From contig DATJFD010000056.1 in NCBI GenBank assembly GCA_035495855.1, positions 1-43,569 of the forward strand: 43,569 bases of DNA. Direction: 5' to 3'. Made by a program: the position numbers and the translations under genes. The notes beneath the pieces are model-generated. The model was not told where the DNA came from. It did not search any database and saw nothing but the letters and a program-made list of their open reading frames with translations. Positions 32,488-40,774 of the stretch are shown here, piece by piece. The DNA comes from JAHFIW01 sp035495855. GTDB lineage: Bacteria; Patescibacteriota; Patescibacteriia; SG8-24. The stretch's first letter is position 1, and every line of letters starts with the position of its first letter.

Positions 32488-34077
32488 ATGGAAGCCCGGA
32501 TAGACAACCTGCTCGCGAGCATCCGCAAGTACAACCCCAAGGCCGACACCGACATGGTCCGGCTGGCCTTCGAGTTCGCCGACAACGCGCACCGCGGGCA
32601 ATTGCGATCGTCCGGCGAGCCCTACATCATCCACCCCGTGAAGGCCGCGGAGATCCTGGCGGAGATGCGCCTGCCCACGCCTATCATCATCGCCGGGCTC
32701 CTGCACGACGTGCCGGAGGACACCAGCGTGACGCTCGGCGACATCCGCAAGAACTTCGGGGACGACGTCGCGGGCATCGTGGCGGGCATCACCAAGCTCG
32801 GCAAGATCAAATACCGCGGCATCGACCGGTACATCGAGAACCTGCGCAAGATGTTCCTGGCGATGGCCTCGGACGTCCGCGTCATCCTGGTGAAGTTCGC
32901 CGACCGCATCCACAACCTCGAGACGCTCGACGCGCTGCCGCCGAACAAACGGCTCCGCATCGCGCTCGAGTCGCTCGAGATCTACGCGCCCATCGCGAAC
33001 CGGCTCGGCATGAACGAGATGCGCACGCGCCTTGAGGACCTGTCCTTCCGGCACGCCATGCCCAAGGAGTACGAATGGGTGAAGAGCCTCGCTGCCTCGA
33101 CCATCTCCGTGAAGAAGAGCTACATCGACCGGGTACGCGAGATCGTGAAACACGACCTTGCGAAGGCCAACGTCCCCTTCATCGACATCCAGGGCCGCGT
33201 GAAGCATCTCTACAGCCTGTACCAGAAGCTCCTCAAGCACGAGCGCGACATCGTGCAGATCCACGACCTCGTGGCGCTGCGCATCATCGTGCCGAACGTC
33301 GGCGACTGCTATGCGACGCTCGGCATCATCCACCAGCGCTGGAAGCCGCTCAAGGGCCGCATCAAGGACTACATCTCGCAGCCCAAGCCGAACGGCTACC
33401 AGTCGCTCCACACGACCGTCTTCTGCGAGTCCGGCGAGATCGTCGAGTTCCAGATCCGCACGCAGGACATGCACGACGCCGCGGAGCGCGGCATCGCGGC
33501 GCACTGGCACTACGACGAGGAGGGCAAGCGCCCGTCGCTCATCGACGCCGACCAGCTGCAGTGGGTGCGCGAGCTCGCCGAGCATTCGCGCCACGTAAAG
33601 GACAAGGCCGCGTACATCGAGTCGCTCGAGTCGATGAAGATCGACGTCTTCCAGAACCGCATCTTCGTGTTCACGCCGAAGGGCGACGTCATCGACCTGC
33701 CGGAGGGCGCGACTCCCGTGGACTTCGCCTACGCCATCCACACGCACATCGGCAACACCTGCGTGGGCGCGAGGGTCAACGACCAGATCGTGAGCCTCGA
33801 TTCCAAACTGTCGTCGGGCGACTTCTGCGAGATCATCGTCGACAAGAACCGGAAGAGCCCGAACCCGGACTGGACGTCGTTCGTGAAGACGGGCCATGCG
33901 CGCTCGCACATCCGCTCGCTCACCAAGACGAAGCTCAACCAGTGGATCAAGGACCTGGCGCCGGAGGACGGCGCGCCCGCCAAGGGCGGTTCTTCGGCCG
34001 GCGGGAAGAAAGCGGCGCCGGAACCGCCGAAGCCCACGTCGAAGAAGCGGCCCAAAAAACAATCAAAGGGAGAATGA
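32488..34077 (+). CDS. rel: Bifunctional (p)ppGpp synthetase/hydrolase, short form
   Basis: Makes and degrades the alarmone (p)ppGpp. 529 residues from the ATG at 32488. The HD hydrolase domain is intact (His49 in YIIHP; His73-Asp74 in LLHDVPEDT). The synthetase domain about 225-345 has GRVKHLYSLYQKL, HDLVALRIIV, GRIKDYISQPKPNGYQSLHTT. The RIKD motif agrees with the RxKD form of bifunctional enzymes. A TGS domain about 388-450 follows, then a helical segment and a basic Lys/Pro tail. The usual C-terminal zinc-finger and ACT domains are missing; the family is normally about 700-750 residues. The natural stop and terminator argue against an artefact. Confidence 0.93.
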   Translation: MEARIDNLLASIRKYNPKADTDMVRLAFEFADNAHRGQLRSSGEPYIIHPVKAAEILAEMRLPTPIIIAGLLHDVPEDTSVTLGDIRKNFGDDVAGIVAGITKLGKIKYRGIDRYIENLRKMFLAMASDVRVILVKFADRIHNLETLDALPPNKRLRIALESLEIYAPIANRLGMNEMRTRLEDLSFRHAMPKEYEWVKSLAASTISVKKSYIDRVREIVKHDLAKANVPFIDIQGRVKHLYSLYQKLLKHERDIVQIHDLVALRIIVPNVGDCYATLGIIHQRWKPLKGRIKDYISQPKPNGYQSLHTTVFCESGEIVEFQIRTQDMHDAAERGIAAHWHYDEEGKRPSLIDADQLQWVRELAEHSRHVKDKAAYIESLESMKIDVFQNRIFVFTPKGDVIDLPEGATPVDFAYAIHTHIGNTCVGARVNDQIVSLDSKLSSGDFCEIIVDKNRKSPNPDWTSFVKTGHARSHIRSLTKTKLNQWIKDLAPEDGAPAKGGSSAGGKKAAPEPPKPTSKKRPKKQSKGE

Positions 34078-34083
34078 GACCGA

Positions 34084-34109
34084 AAACCCCGCCTTGCGGC
34101 GGGGTTTTT
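34084..34109. terminator. Bidirectional terminator between rel and parB
   Basis: A 9-bp stem AACCCCGCC/GGCGGGGTT with loop TTGC, T-runs on both strands, lying between convergent stop codons at 34077 and 34122. Confidence 0.9.
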
Positions 34110-34121
34110 GATGTCGGGATA

Positions 34122-35015
34122 TCACTGGGAAAGCCTGCGCAGCAGTTCGCCGTACTCCTCGTCGGAGTAGAACGACACGATGAAGGCCCCCTTGCCGCCG
34201 CGCTTCTTGATCTCGACGCGCGTGCCGAGCGCGTTGCGGAGGGTTTCCTCCGCGCCGAGGATGGCGGGGTCCTTCTTCGCGGCGACGCCGTTCTCGCGGC
34301 GCACGCCGGCCTCGACGTCGCGCGTGGAAAGGTGGCCGGCCACGAGCTTGCGGAAGAAGGCGATGCGGCTGGCATCGTCGGGAAGCGCGAGCATGGCGCG
34401 CGCGCTGCCGGCCGGCACCACGCCGGCGGCGATGGCGTCGCGGATCTCCTCGGGCAGGCCCAGGAGCCGGAGCATGTTCGCGACCGTAGAGCGGGCCTTG
34501 CCGACCTTCTGCGCCACGATCTCCTGCGTCAGGCCGAACTCCCCCATCAGGCGGTCGTAGGCGCGCGCCTCTTCCATCGGGTTGAGGTCCTCGCGCTGGA
34601 TGTTCTCGATGAGGGCCAGGACGAGCTTGTCCTTGGAGTCGGCGTTGTTGCGGACGGTGACCGGTACCGTGGACAGGCCGAGCATCTTGGCCGCGCGGAA
34701 GCGGCGCTCGCCGGCGATGAGCTCATAGCCGCCGCCGGGACGGGCGGAGACCGTGAGCGGCTGGATGATGCCGTGCTCGCGGATGGAATTCATGAGGTCC
34801 TCGAGCTCCTGGTGCCGGAACACGGCGCGGGGCTGCTCGGGGTTGGCGCTGATGGCGGAAATGGGAACGTTCAGGACGCCCGTGCCGCGCACGACGCCGT
34901 CGTCCTCGCGGACGGCGGTGGCCGCCTGCGGCTGCGCCGATGCGGGAGCGGACGCGGGCCGCTGCGGGATGAGCGCGCCAAGTCCCCTGCCGAGGCCGGA
35001 AAGCTTCTTCGACAT
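34122..35015 (-). CDS. parB: Chromosome-partitioning protein ParB
   Basis: A CTP-dependent DNA clamp that loads at parS and organises the origin region. I chose the ATG at 35015 (297 residues, MSKKLSGLGRGLGALIPQ, the classic ParA-interacting N-terminus). ParB/Spo0J core: NPEQPRAVF, GIIQPLTVS, the CTP-binding GERRFRAAK near 102-110, ENIQREDLNPMEEA, a helix-turn-helix (TQEIVAQKVGKARSTVANMLRLLGLP), and a C-terminal dimerisation tail. The start lies two bases after the parA stop, so translation is coupled. I found no convincing parS palindrome in the window. Confidence 0.96.
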   Translation of the reverse strand: MSKKLSGLGRGLGALIPQRPASAPASAQPQAATAVREDDGVVRGTGVLNVPISAISANPEQPRAVFRHQELEDLMNSIREHGIIQPLTVSARPGGGYELIAGERRFRAAKMLGLSTVPVTVRNNADSKDKLVLALIENIQREDLNPMEEARAYDRLMGEFGLTQEIVAQKVGKARSTVANMLRLLGLPEEIRDAIAAGVVPAGSARAMLALPDDASRIAFFRKLVAGHLSTRDVEAGVRRENGVAAKKDPAILGAEETLRNALGTRVEIKKRGGKGAFIVSFYSDEEYGELLRRLSQ

Positions 35016-35017
35016 AC

Positions 35018-35788
35018 TCACAACGCGGTTTCGAGTTCGATGATCTCCTTCGCGAGGCTCTCGTAGGCGCGGGCGCCCTTCGACCAGGCGTCGTACTGCG
35101 AGATCGGCTTGCCGAAGCTGGGGGCCTCGGCGAGGCGGACGTTCCTGGGGATGACGGACTGGAAGATCTTCTTGGGGAAGAACTTCTGCAGCTCGGCCAT
35201 GACGTCGGCGGACAGCTTGTTGCGGCCGTCGAACATGGTCAGGACCGCGCCCATGACCTCGAGGTTCGGATGCAGGCTGCCTTTGACCAGGTCGATCGTG
35301 CCGAGCAGCTGGCTCAGGCCTTCGAGCGCGTAGTATTCCGCCTGGACCGGGATGAGCACGCGCTCGGCGGCGACGAGGCCGTTGATGGTCAGGAGGCCGA
35401 GCGACGGCGGACAGTCGATGATGATGTAGTCGTAGCCGGTGCGGACCTCCATGAGGGCCTCGGCGAGGCGGTGCTCGCGGCGTTCCATGTCGACGAGCTC
35501 GACGGCGGCGCCGGCGAGCGAGGCGGTCGCCGGGGCGACGCGGAGTCCCTCGACCTCGCTCTGCACCACGATGTCGCGGATGGGATGCGCGCCGAGGATC
35601 GCTTCGTACACGCCCTTCTCGAGCGAACGATGGTCGATGCCGAGGCCGGAGGTCGCGTTGGCCTGCGGGTCGAGGTCGACCAGCAGCACGAACTTGCCGT
35701 GCGCGGCCAAGTACGAGCCGAGGTTCACGGCCGTCGTGGTCTTGCCGACGCCGCCCTTCTGGTTGACGACCGCGATGATGGAGGCCAT
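35018..35788 (-). CDS. parA: Chromosome-partitioning ATPase ParA (Soj)
   Basis: A deviant-Walker ATPase that drives origin segregation with ParB. 256 residues, typical of chromosomal ParA without a DNA-binding extension. The deviant Walker A KGGVGKTTTA is at 11-20, Walker A' DLDPQANAT near 38 and Walker B YDYIIIDCPPSLG near 120. A TTGTCA-18-TAAAGT promoter places the start of transcription about three bases before the ATG, so the mRNA is predicted to be leaderless. Its -35 element overlaps that of the divergent tRNA-Leu promoter. Confidence 0.96.
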   Translation of the reverse strand: MASIIAVVNQKGGVGKTTTAVNLGSYLAAHGKFVLLVDLDPQANATSGLGIDHRSLEKGVYEAILGAHPIRDIVVQSEVEGLRVAPATASLAGAAVELVDMERREHRLAEALMEVRTGYDYIIIDCPPSLGLLTINGLVAAERVLIPVQAEYYALEGLSQLLGTIDLVKGSLHPNLEVMGAVLTMFDGRNKLSADVMAELQKFFPKKIFQSVIPRNVRLAEAPSFGKPISQYDAWSKGARAYESLAKEIIELETAL

Positions 35789-35797
35789 AACACAGGC

Positions 35798-35827
35798 ACT
35801 TTACCTTACCCGGCGCGACTTTGACAA
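35798..35827 (-). promoter_or_regulatory. Promoter of parA-parB, predicted leaderless
   Basis: On the minus strand TTGTCA (35822-35827), an 18-bp spacer and TAAAGT (35798-35803). The parA ATG lies nine bases beyond the -10 element. Confidence 0.6.
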
Positions 35828-35849
35828 GGTGCGGGTGCGGGGCTATTAT
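35821..35849 (+). promoter_or_regulatory. Promoter of tRNA-Leu
   Basis: TTGACA (35821-35826), a 17-bp spacer and TATTAT (35844-35849), 27 bases before the mature tRNA. The -35 hexamer is shared with the oppositely oriented parA promoter. Confidence 0.8.
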
Positions 35850-35876
35850 TCGCATGAATAAGCGGAAAATCGACCA

Positions 35877-35962
35877 GCCGGAGTGGCGAAATGGCAGACG
35901 CACACGACTCAAAATCGTGCGACCGCAAGGTCATGAGGGTTCGAGTCCCTCCTCCGGCACCA
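35877..35962 (+). tRNA. tRNA-Leu (anticodon CAA)
   Basis: A type II tRNA with acceptor GCCGGAG/CTCCGGC, an anticodon stem CACGA/TCGTG with loop CTCAAAA (anticodon CAA), a long variable arm, and a T-arm GGGTTCGAGTCCC. Discriminator A and an encoded CCA close it. A terminator follows at once. Confidence 0.95.
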
Positions 35963-35970
35963 AAGAAAGG

Positions 35971-35996
35971 CCCCGCCATTTGGCGGGGTTTTTCTT
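35971..35996 (+). terminator. Intrinsic terminator of tRNA-Leu
   Basis: A 7-bp stem CCCCGCC/GGCGGGG with loop ATTT and five T. Confidence 0.9.
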
Positions 35997-35999
35997 TGG

Positions 36000-36163
36000 T
36001 TGCCAGGCGGGACTCGAACGGGTCAGCAACGAGGCCAAGTGCGCCGTCGAGCGCGTGAGAGCCGAGTGCCGGCGGAGTGAATGTCTTCACTCCGCGGCTG
36101 ACCCTGTGCAAGGCCCGCCACATTCGGTGGCGAGCCGTGAAAAGTCCGTACTCCGGCACCAAA
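36000..36163 (+). ncRNA. Candidate structured RNA or decayed tRNA-derived element
   Basis: No convincing reading frame occupies this stretch. It holds nested helices: GGCGGG (36006-36011) with CCCGCC (36114-36119); GGGTCAGC (36020-36027) with GCTGACCC (36097-36104); and inside them a perfect 10-bp hairpin GCGGAGTGAA/TTCACTCCGC (36072-36095). A competing hairpin CGCCAC/GTGGCG (36116-36132) excludes the outer helix. It ends with CTCCGGCACCAAA, identical to the 3' end of tRNA-Leu, directly before a very strong terminator. No promoter is obvious on the plus strand. It could be an independent RNA, read-through from tRNA-Leu, or a remnant left by an integrative element at the tRNA 3' end. Confidence 0.35.
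36151..36163 (+). repeat. 13-bp copy of the tRNA-Leu 3' end
   Basis: CTCCGGCACCAAA recurs exactly 199 bases after the copy formed by the tRNA-Leu acceptor and CCA end (35952-35964). Such a direct repeat at a tRNA 3' end is what an integration site leaves behind. Confidence 0.6.
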
Positions 36164-36202
36164 CAGAGCCGCTCCATCCTTGGATGGGGCGGCTCTGTTT
36201 TT
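36164..36202 (+). terminator. Very strong intrinsic terminator
   Basis: A 16-bp stem (36164-36179 with 36182-36197, one G-T pair) is followed by five T. It faces rightward and ends whatever is transcribed from 36000-36163. In the other direction it lies 23 bases after the copA stop and could also end that transcript, with a weaker tail. Confidence 0.85.
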
Positions 36203-36224
36203 GCGGCCGGTCGCCGAGGGCCGG

Positions 36225-38930
36225 TCAGGCTCCGGCACTGATCTTCGCGAACGCGGCGAACATCGCCGTGAAGGCCGCGGTCATGAGGACGGGCGCGACG
36301 TCCGAAAGCAGGTTCCTCTTGTTCGGCCTGAACCGCTTGAGCAGCAGCGAGTTGCTGATGACCGAAACGGAACTGAAGACCATGGCGAGACCCGCGAGCT
36401 CCGGCCGCAGGACGATGCCGAGCGGCGCGAAGACGCGCGCGGCCACGGGGATGCCGATGACGTTGTAGAACATCGAGAAGAACATGTTCTGCCGGACCTT
36501 GGCCATCGTCTTCCGGCTCAGCCGGATGGCGTTCACCACGTCGCGCAGGTCGTTCTTGATGATGACGATGCCGCCGGTCTCCATGGCGACGTCCGTGCCG
36601 CCGCCCATGGCGATGCCGATGTCGGCCTGCGCCAGCGCGGGGCTGTCGTTGATGCCGTCGCCGACCATGGCGACCTTGAGTCCGCTCTCCTGGAGCTTGC
36701 GGACTTCGTGCGCCTTGTCCTGCGGCAGCACTTCGGCGAGCACGTTCGTGATGCCCACCTGCTTCGCGATGGCGTCGGCCGTGCGCTTGTTGTCGCCCGT
36801 GATCATCCAGACAGCGATGCCCATCTTCTGCAGCGTCCGTACCGCCTCGAGCGTCGTTCCCTTGAGCGTGTCCGCCGCCGCCACGATGCCGACGATCCGT
36901 TCCTTGGTGGCGAGCATCATCGCGGTCTTCCCCGCCTCCTCGAGGCGCTGGAGCTTCCGTTCGACGCGCGACACGTCATGGCCGATGCTGGCCATGAGCT
37001 TGCGGTTGCCGAGGTAGAACTCCTCGCCGCCGATGGCGCCGGCGACGCCGTGCCCGGGGATCGCCCGGAAACCTTCAGGCTCCGACATCGGCGCGTTCTC
37101 CTCGACGGCATAGGCGTAGATGCTTTCCGCCAGCGGGTGTTCCGACGAGCGTTCGAGGCTGCCCGCGATGGAGATGACGTCGTCCTCGTCGAGCTCCGAC
37201 AGCGACACGACGTCGGTGACCTCGGGCTTGCCCTTCGTGAGCGTGCCGGTCTTGTCGAAGACGACCGCCTGCACCTTCGACGCGGCCTCGAGCGGCTCGC
37301 CGCCCTTGATGAGGATGCCGTGCTCGGCTCCCTTGCCGGTGCCGACCATCACCGCCGTCGGCGTGCCCAGGCCGAGGGCGCAGGGACAGGCGATGACGAT
37401 GACCGACACGAAGGCGAGCAGCGCGAACGTGAGCGGCGCGCCGAGGATGAAGTACCAGACGGCGAACGTCGCCGCGGCGATGCCGATGACCGCCGGCACG
37501 AACCAGGCGGAGATGCGGTCGGCCACGGCCTGGATCGGCGCCTTGGAGCCCTGCGCGTCCTCGATGAGCCTGATGATCTGCGCGAGCGCCGTCTCCGAGC
37601 CGACCTTGGTCGCCCGGAACTCGAAGCTGCCGTTCTTATTGATGGTCGAACCGATCACCTGGTCGCCCTCCTTCTTCTCCACGGGGATGCTCTCTCCGGT
37701 GAGCATGGCCTCGTCGACCGAGGAGAAGCCCTTGGTGACGACGCCGTCGACCGGGACCTTCTCGCCCGGACGAACGACGACGATATCGCCTTCGATCACC
37801 CGATCGATCGGGACATCGAGCGTCGCGCCGCCGCGGACCACGCGCGCGGTCTTCGCTTGCAGGCCCATGAGCTTCTCGATGGCGGCGCTGGTCCTCCCCT
37901 TCGCCTTTGCCTCGAGCCACTTGCCCATGAGCACGAAGGTCACGAGGAAGACGCCGATCTCGAAGTAGAGGTCGGGGATCTTCGCGCCCATCGGCGCCCA
38001 GACCGTGCCGCTCGCGGCGACGTAGCGGACGAACTCGTACAGGCTGTAGAAGAACGCCGTGCTCGTGCCGATGGCGATGAGGCTGTCCATGTTGGACGTC
38101 CGCATCTTCAGGCTCGACCACATGCCCTTGTAGAAGCCGGCGCCGAGGATGAACTGCACCGGCAGCGCGAGCATGAGCGAGACGAAGCCCATGCGCGGCA
38201 AGACGGCCTCCCTGAACGGCATCCAGGAGAAGAAATCGAGCAGCATGAAGTACGCGAGCGGGATGCTGAAGAAGAGACCGACGAGGAACTTGTTCCGGTA
38301 CGCGCGGGTCTCCTCCGCCCGCTTCTTGCGCTCCGTTTCCTGGTCTTTGCGGTCGGCGATCTCGGCTCGGTAGCCGGCCGCCTTGACCGCCGCCCTGATC
38401 CGCTCCTCGTCCACGGAGGACGCGTCGAAGATCACGCGGGCCTTCTCCGCGCCGAAATTGACATTGGCTTCCTTCACGCCGGGGAGCTTCTTCACTTTGC
38501 GCTCGATGAGCCCGGCGCAGCTCGCGCAATGCATGCCGTAGATGGCGAAGGTGGCTCGCACCTCGCCGCGGGCGACGGCCTTGGGCTCGCTCACCGCCGC
38601 CGGCGCCGCGTTCGCGGCCGGAACGGACGGACGATCGGGAACGGCGGTCCGCTCGAGCAGCGCGCCGATCGGCAGCGCCTTCTGCAGCATGGCGGCGAGC
38701 GCCTCCGCGTCCTTGGCGCCTTCAGGGAACTCGAACGAGCCGGAGCGCGAGGCGCGGACCTTGCCGTCGAACCGCGGCAGGCCGTCCGGCCCCGTCACGA
38801 CCGTGCCTTCGGCTTCGATGTCGCTCCGCATGCGGTACGTGAACGCGGTCGCGGTCTTCGAGGGCTTGAGTTCGACCGCCGTTTCGGGCGGCAGCAGATC
38901 GGCGGTGACGTCAGGTCGTTCATCGCTCAT
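36225..38930 (-). CDS. copA: Copper-translocating P-type ATPase
   Basis: A P1B-type ATPase that exports Cu(I). 901 residues. The first 110 residues form a region I do not recognise, then comes one HMA metal-binding domain (GMHCASC, 132-138). Membrane helices begin near 215. The actuator domain TGES motif (MLTGESIPVEKKEGD), the ion-binding ACPCALG near 514, the phosphorylated Asp in DKTGTLT near 557, the SEHPLA motif of P1B pumps and GDGINDSPAL near 758 are all present. CPC plus the HMA domain indicate Cu(I)/Ag(I). Its start overlaps the stop of the HMA chaperone gene by four bases (ATGA), so they are translationally coupled. Confidence 0.96.
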   Translation of the reverse strand: MSDERPDVTADLLPPETAVELKPSKTATAFTYRMRSDIEAEGTVVTGPDGLPRFDGKVRASRSGSFEFPEGAKDAEALAAMLQKALPIGALLERTAVPDRPSVPAANAAPAAVSEPKAVARGEVRATFAIYGMHCASCAGLIERKVKKLPGVKEANVNFGAEKARVIFDASSVDEERIRAAVKAAGYRAEIADRKDQETERKKRAEETRAYRNKFLVGLFFSIPLAYFMLLDFFSWMPFREAVLPRMGFVSLMLALPVQFILGAGFYKGMWSSLKMRTSNMDSLIAIGTSTAFFYSLYEFVRYVAASGTVWAPMGAKIPDLYFEIGVFLVTFVLMGKWLEAKAKGRTSAAIEKLMGLQAKTARVVRGGATLDVPIDRVIEGDIVVVRPGEKVPVDGVVTKGFSSVDEAMLTGESIPVEKKEGDQVIGSTINKNGSFEFRATKVGSETALAQIIRLIEDAQGSKAPIQAVADRISAWFVPAVIGIAAATFAVWYFILGAPLTFALLAFVSVIVIACPCALGLGTPTAVMVGTGKGAEHGILIKGGEPLEAASKVQAVVFDKTGTLTKGKPEVTDVVSLSELDEDDVISIAGSLERSSEHPLAESIYAYAVEENAPMSEPEGFRAIPGHGVAGAIGGEEFYLGNRKLMASIGHDVSRVERKLQRLEEAGKTAMMLATKERIVGIVAAADTLKGTTLEAVRTLQKMGIAVWMITGDNKRTADAIAKQVGITNVLAEVLPQDKAHEVRKLQESGLKVAMVGDGINDSPALAQADIGIAMGGGTDVAMETGGIVIIKNDLRDVVNAIRLSRKTMAKVRQNMFFSMFYNVIGIPVAARVFAPLGIVLRPELAGLAMVFSSVSVISNSLLLKRFRPNKRNLLSDVAPVLMTAAFTAMFAAFAKISAGA

Positions 38931-39139
38931 ACGACGGTGACCTTGTAGTCGCCGAGACCCTCGATCTCCTTGACCAGGTCGCTAAGGACGAAACGTTCGT
39001 CGTGTTCGATGACGCCTTGGCCCTTGCCGATGTCGACGACGCAGGACTTCACGCCGGGCGTCTCGCCGGCGACGTCCTCGATGAGGGCTTTGCAGGATGC
39101 GCAATGCATCCCGTCGATCTTGATGGTGGTCGTGGTCAT
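38927..39139 (-). CDS. Copper chaperone (HMA domain, CopZ-like)
   Basis: A 70-residue single heavy-metal-associated domain. The Cys pair lies in GMHCASC (10-16), as in the HMA domain of the adjacent CopA. The rest follows the beta-alpha-beta-beta-alpha-beta pattern (ALIEDVAGETPGVKSCVVDI...). It would hand Cu(I) to CopA. It lies seven bases after the cupredoxin fusion gene. Confidence 0.93.
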   Translation of the reverse strand: MTTTTIKIDGMHCASCKALIEDVAGETPGVKSCVVDIGKGQGVIEHDERFVLSDLVKEIEGLGDYKVTVV

Positions 39140-39146
39140 AGGAAGA

Positions 39147-40754
39147 TCAAGGCACGACGTTCATCGTTCCGCGGAACATGCCCATGGAACAGCTGAAGAC
39201 GTACGAGCCGGGTTTCGGAGGATCGAATTCGATGACGTTAAGCCCGGACTGGAGCAGCTTGCTGAAGCCGAGGCTGCGCGACTGGAGCACCGAGATACAG
39301 CCGGCGACGTTGATGCCGTTCACCTCCCAGCGCACGGGGATGCCGGCCTTCACGGTCAGCACGTCCGGATCATACGCGCCGCCCGGACCCCCGACGTCCA
39401 TCTTGATGACCTGTTTGCCCTGGACCACGGGCGGAAGATCGGCCGCGGGCCGTTGCGCCGCGACGGCGTTCCTGCCCGGTCCGAGATCGGGGAGCGACAG
39501 CGGATGTCCCGCGACGGTGAACCCGTTCTGGACGTTCCAGAGGCCGATCATGATGACCGCAGCGGCAGAGAACTGCGTGAAGAGCGCGCCCGCCTTCCCC
39601 TTGAGCGAGCTCGACGCCATGCCGAGCGCCAGCAGCGCCGGCGCGGTGCCGAGGGCGAAGCCGCCGAGCGCCATCGCGCCCGTGGCGAAGCTGCCGGTCG
39701 TGAGCGCGTAGAGCTGGAGCGCCTGCGTGAACCCGCACGGCAGGAAGAACGTGCCGCCGCCGAGGAAGAACGGCGCGGCCCAGTGCTGTCTCCCCTCCTC
39801 GTCCATGATGCGATGCGACAGCGACTTCGGCATCCCGGGCATGAGGTCCTTGAGCCACGGCGGGGCGAGCTTCAGCATGTCGAGGCCGAGCACGATCATG
39901 ACGACCGCCGCGAAGACGGTGATGACGCCGTTCATGGGCGGCGAAGGCGTGAAGGCCTTGCCGACGACGCCGATGACGCCGCCGAGGACCGCGTAGGAGG
40001 CCACGCGGCCGAACGTGAACAGCAGGACGGGCCGCGACTTCTCTCCCCAGGTCTCGCCGCCGTACTTCTCCCGGAACTTCGCCGCGCAGGAGAGCAGGAG
40101 CCCGCCGGATACCGCGACGCAGGACGACGCGCCGGCGACGAGGCCGATCATGACCGCGCCGAGGAACCCCGTCTTGCCGCCGATGGCGAACCCTTTCGCC
40201 CCGAGGCCGAGCTTGGCGAGGAGCGACCCCGCGAGGAGCACCGCGCCGAACAGGCCAAGCATCCGCAGGAGCGACGGCCGGTCCTTGACCGCGAGCTGTT
40301 CCGGCGTCGCGAAACCGCGCACGTCATAGCCGTGGCCCTTGATCGCGTGACGCAAGTGCCGCAGGTCCGGCTCGCAGCCGTCCTTGCACGTGATCGACAC
40401 GACGCCGCGCGCGGCGTTCGCGCTCACCGACGTGATGCCGTCGAACTTCCTGAACTTCCTTTCGATGGTGACCTCGCAGCTGTGGCAGGTCATCCCGTCG
40501 ACGAGCAGGTGCCGGACGTCGCCGCGCTCCTCCGTCTCCTTCGCGGCCGGACCTTCCCCTTCGTCCTCGAGCTCGAAGCCCGCGTTCCGGAGCGCAGCCG
40601 CAAGCGCCGTCTTCGCATGGTCGTCCGCCACGTTCATCTCCGCCCTCCCCTTCCACGTTTCGACAGCCGTCACGCCTTCGATACCGGCCGCAACATCTTC
40701 GAAGGACGAGGCGTTCTCCTTTCCCAAATTCGCCACCCATACCTTCACGTGCAT
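39147..40754 (-). CDS. HMA / DsbD-like membrane / cupredoxin fusion protein
   Basis: 535 residues with four parts. Residues 1-65 form an HMA-like fold lacking the metal Cys pair; 80-150 is a true HMA domain (GMTCHSC, 87-93). From about 165-425 is a multi-helix membrane core of the DsbD/SafE-like type with Cys in GASSCVAVSGG and LPCGFTQALQ. From about 445-535 is a cupredoxin-like domain with probable ligands in NVAGC and CSMGMFRGTM. Copper delivery across the membrane, or electron transfer, is inferred. This layout occurs in other bacteria beside copper pumps. It follows a strong hairpin-plus-T-run, so its expression may be attenuated. Confidence 0.88.
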   Translation of the reverse strand: MHVKVWVANLGKENASSFEDVAAGIEGVTAVETWKGRAEMNVADDHAKTALAAALRNAGFELEDEGEGPAAKETEERGDVRHLLVDGMTCHSCEVTIERKFRKFDGITSVSANAARGVVSITCKDGCEPDLRHLRHAIKGHGYDVRGFATPEQLAVKDRPSLLRMLGLFGAVLLAGSLLAKLGLGAKGFAIGGKTGFLGAVMIGLVAGASSCVAVSGGLLLSCAAKFREKYGGETWGEKSRPVLLFTFGRVASYAVLGGVIGVVGKAFTPSPPMNGVITVFAAVVMIVLGLDMLKLAPPWLKDLMPGMPKSLSHRIMDEEGRQHWAAPFFLGGGTFFLPCGFTQALQLYALTTGSFATGAMALGGFALGTAPALLALGMASSSLKGKAGALFTQFSAAAVIMIGLWNVQNGFTVAGHPLSLPDLGPGRNAVAAQRPAADLPPVVQGKQVIKMDVGGPGGAYDPDVLTVKAGIPVRWEVNGINVAGCISVLQSRSLGFSKLLQSGLNVIEFDPPKPGSYVFSCSMGMFRGTMNVVP

Positions 40755-40774
40755 AGTTTCATGTTCACGGAATA

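Noticed and set aside
36001..36030. A minus-strand tRNA ending in GTTCGAGTCCC
   Set aside because: The T-stem does not pair and no acceptor or anticodon arm can be built; it is at most a fragment.
36180..38948. Long plus-strand frame opposite copA
   Set aside because: Same cause; copA on the other strand has every P1B ATPase motif.
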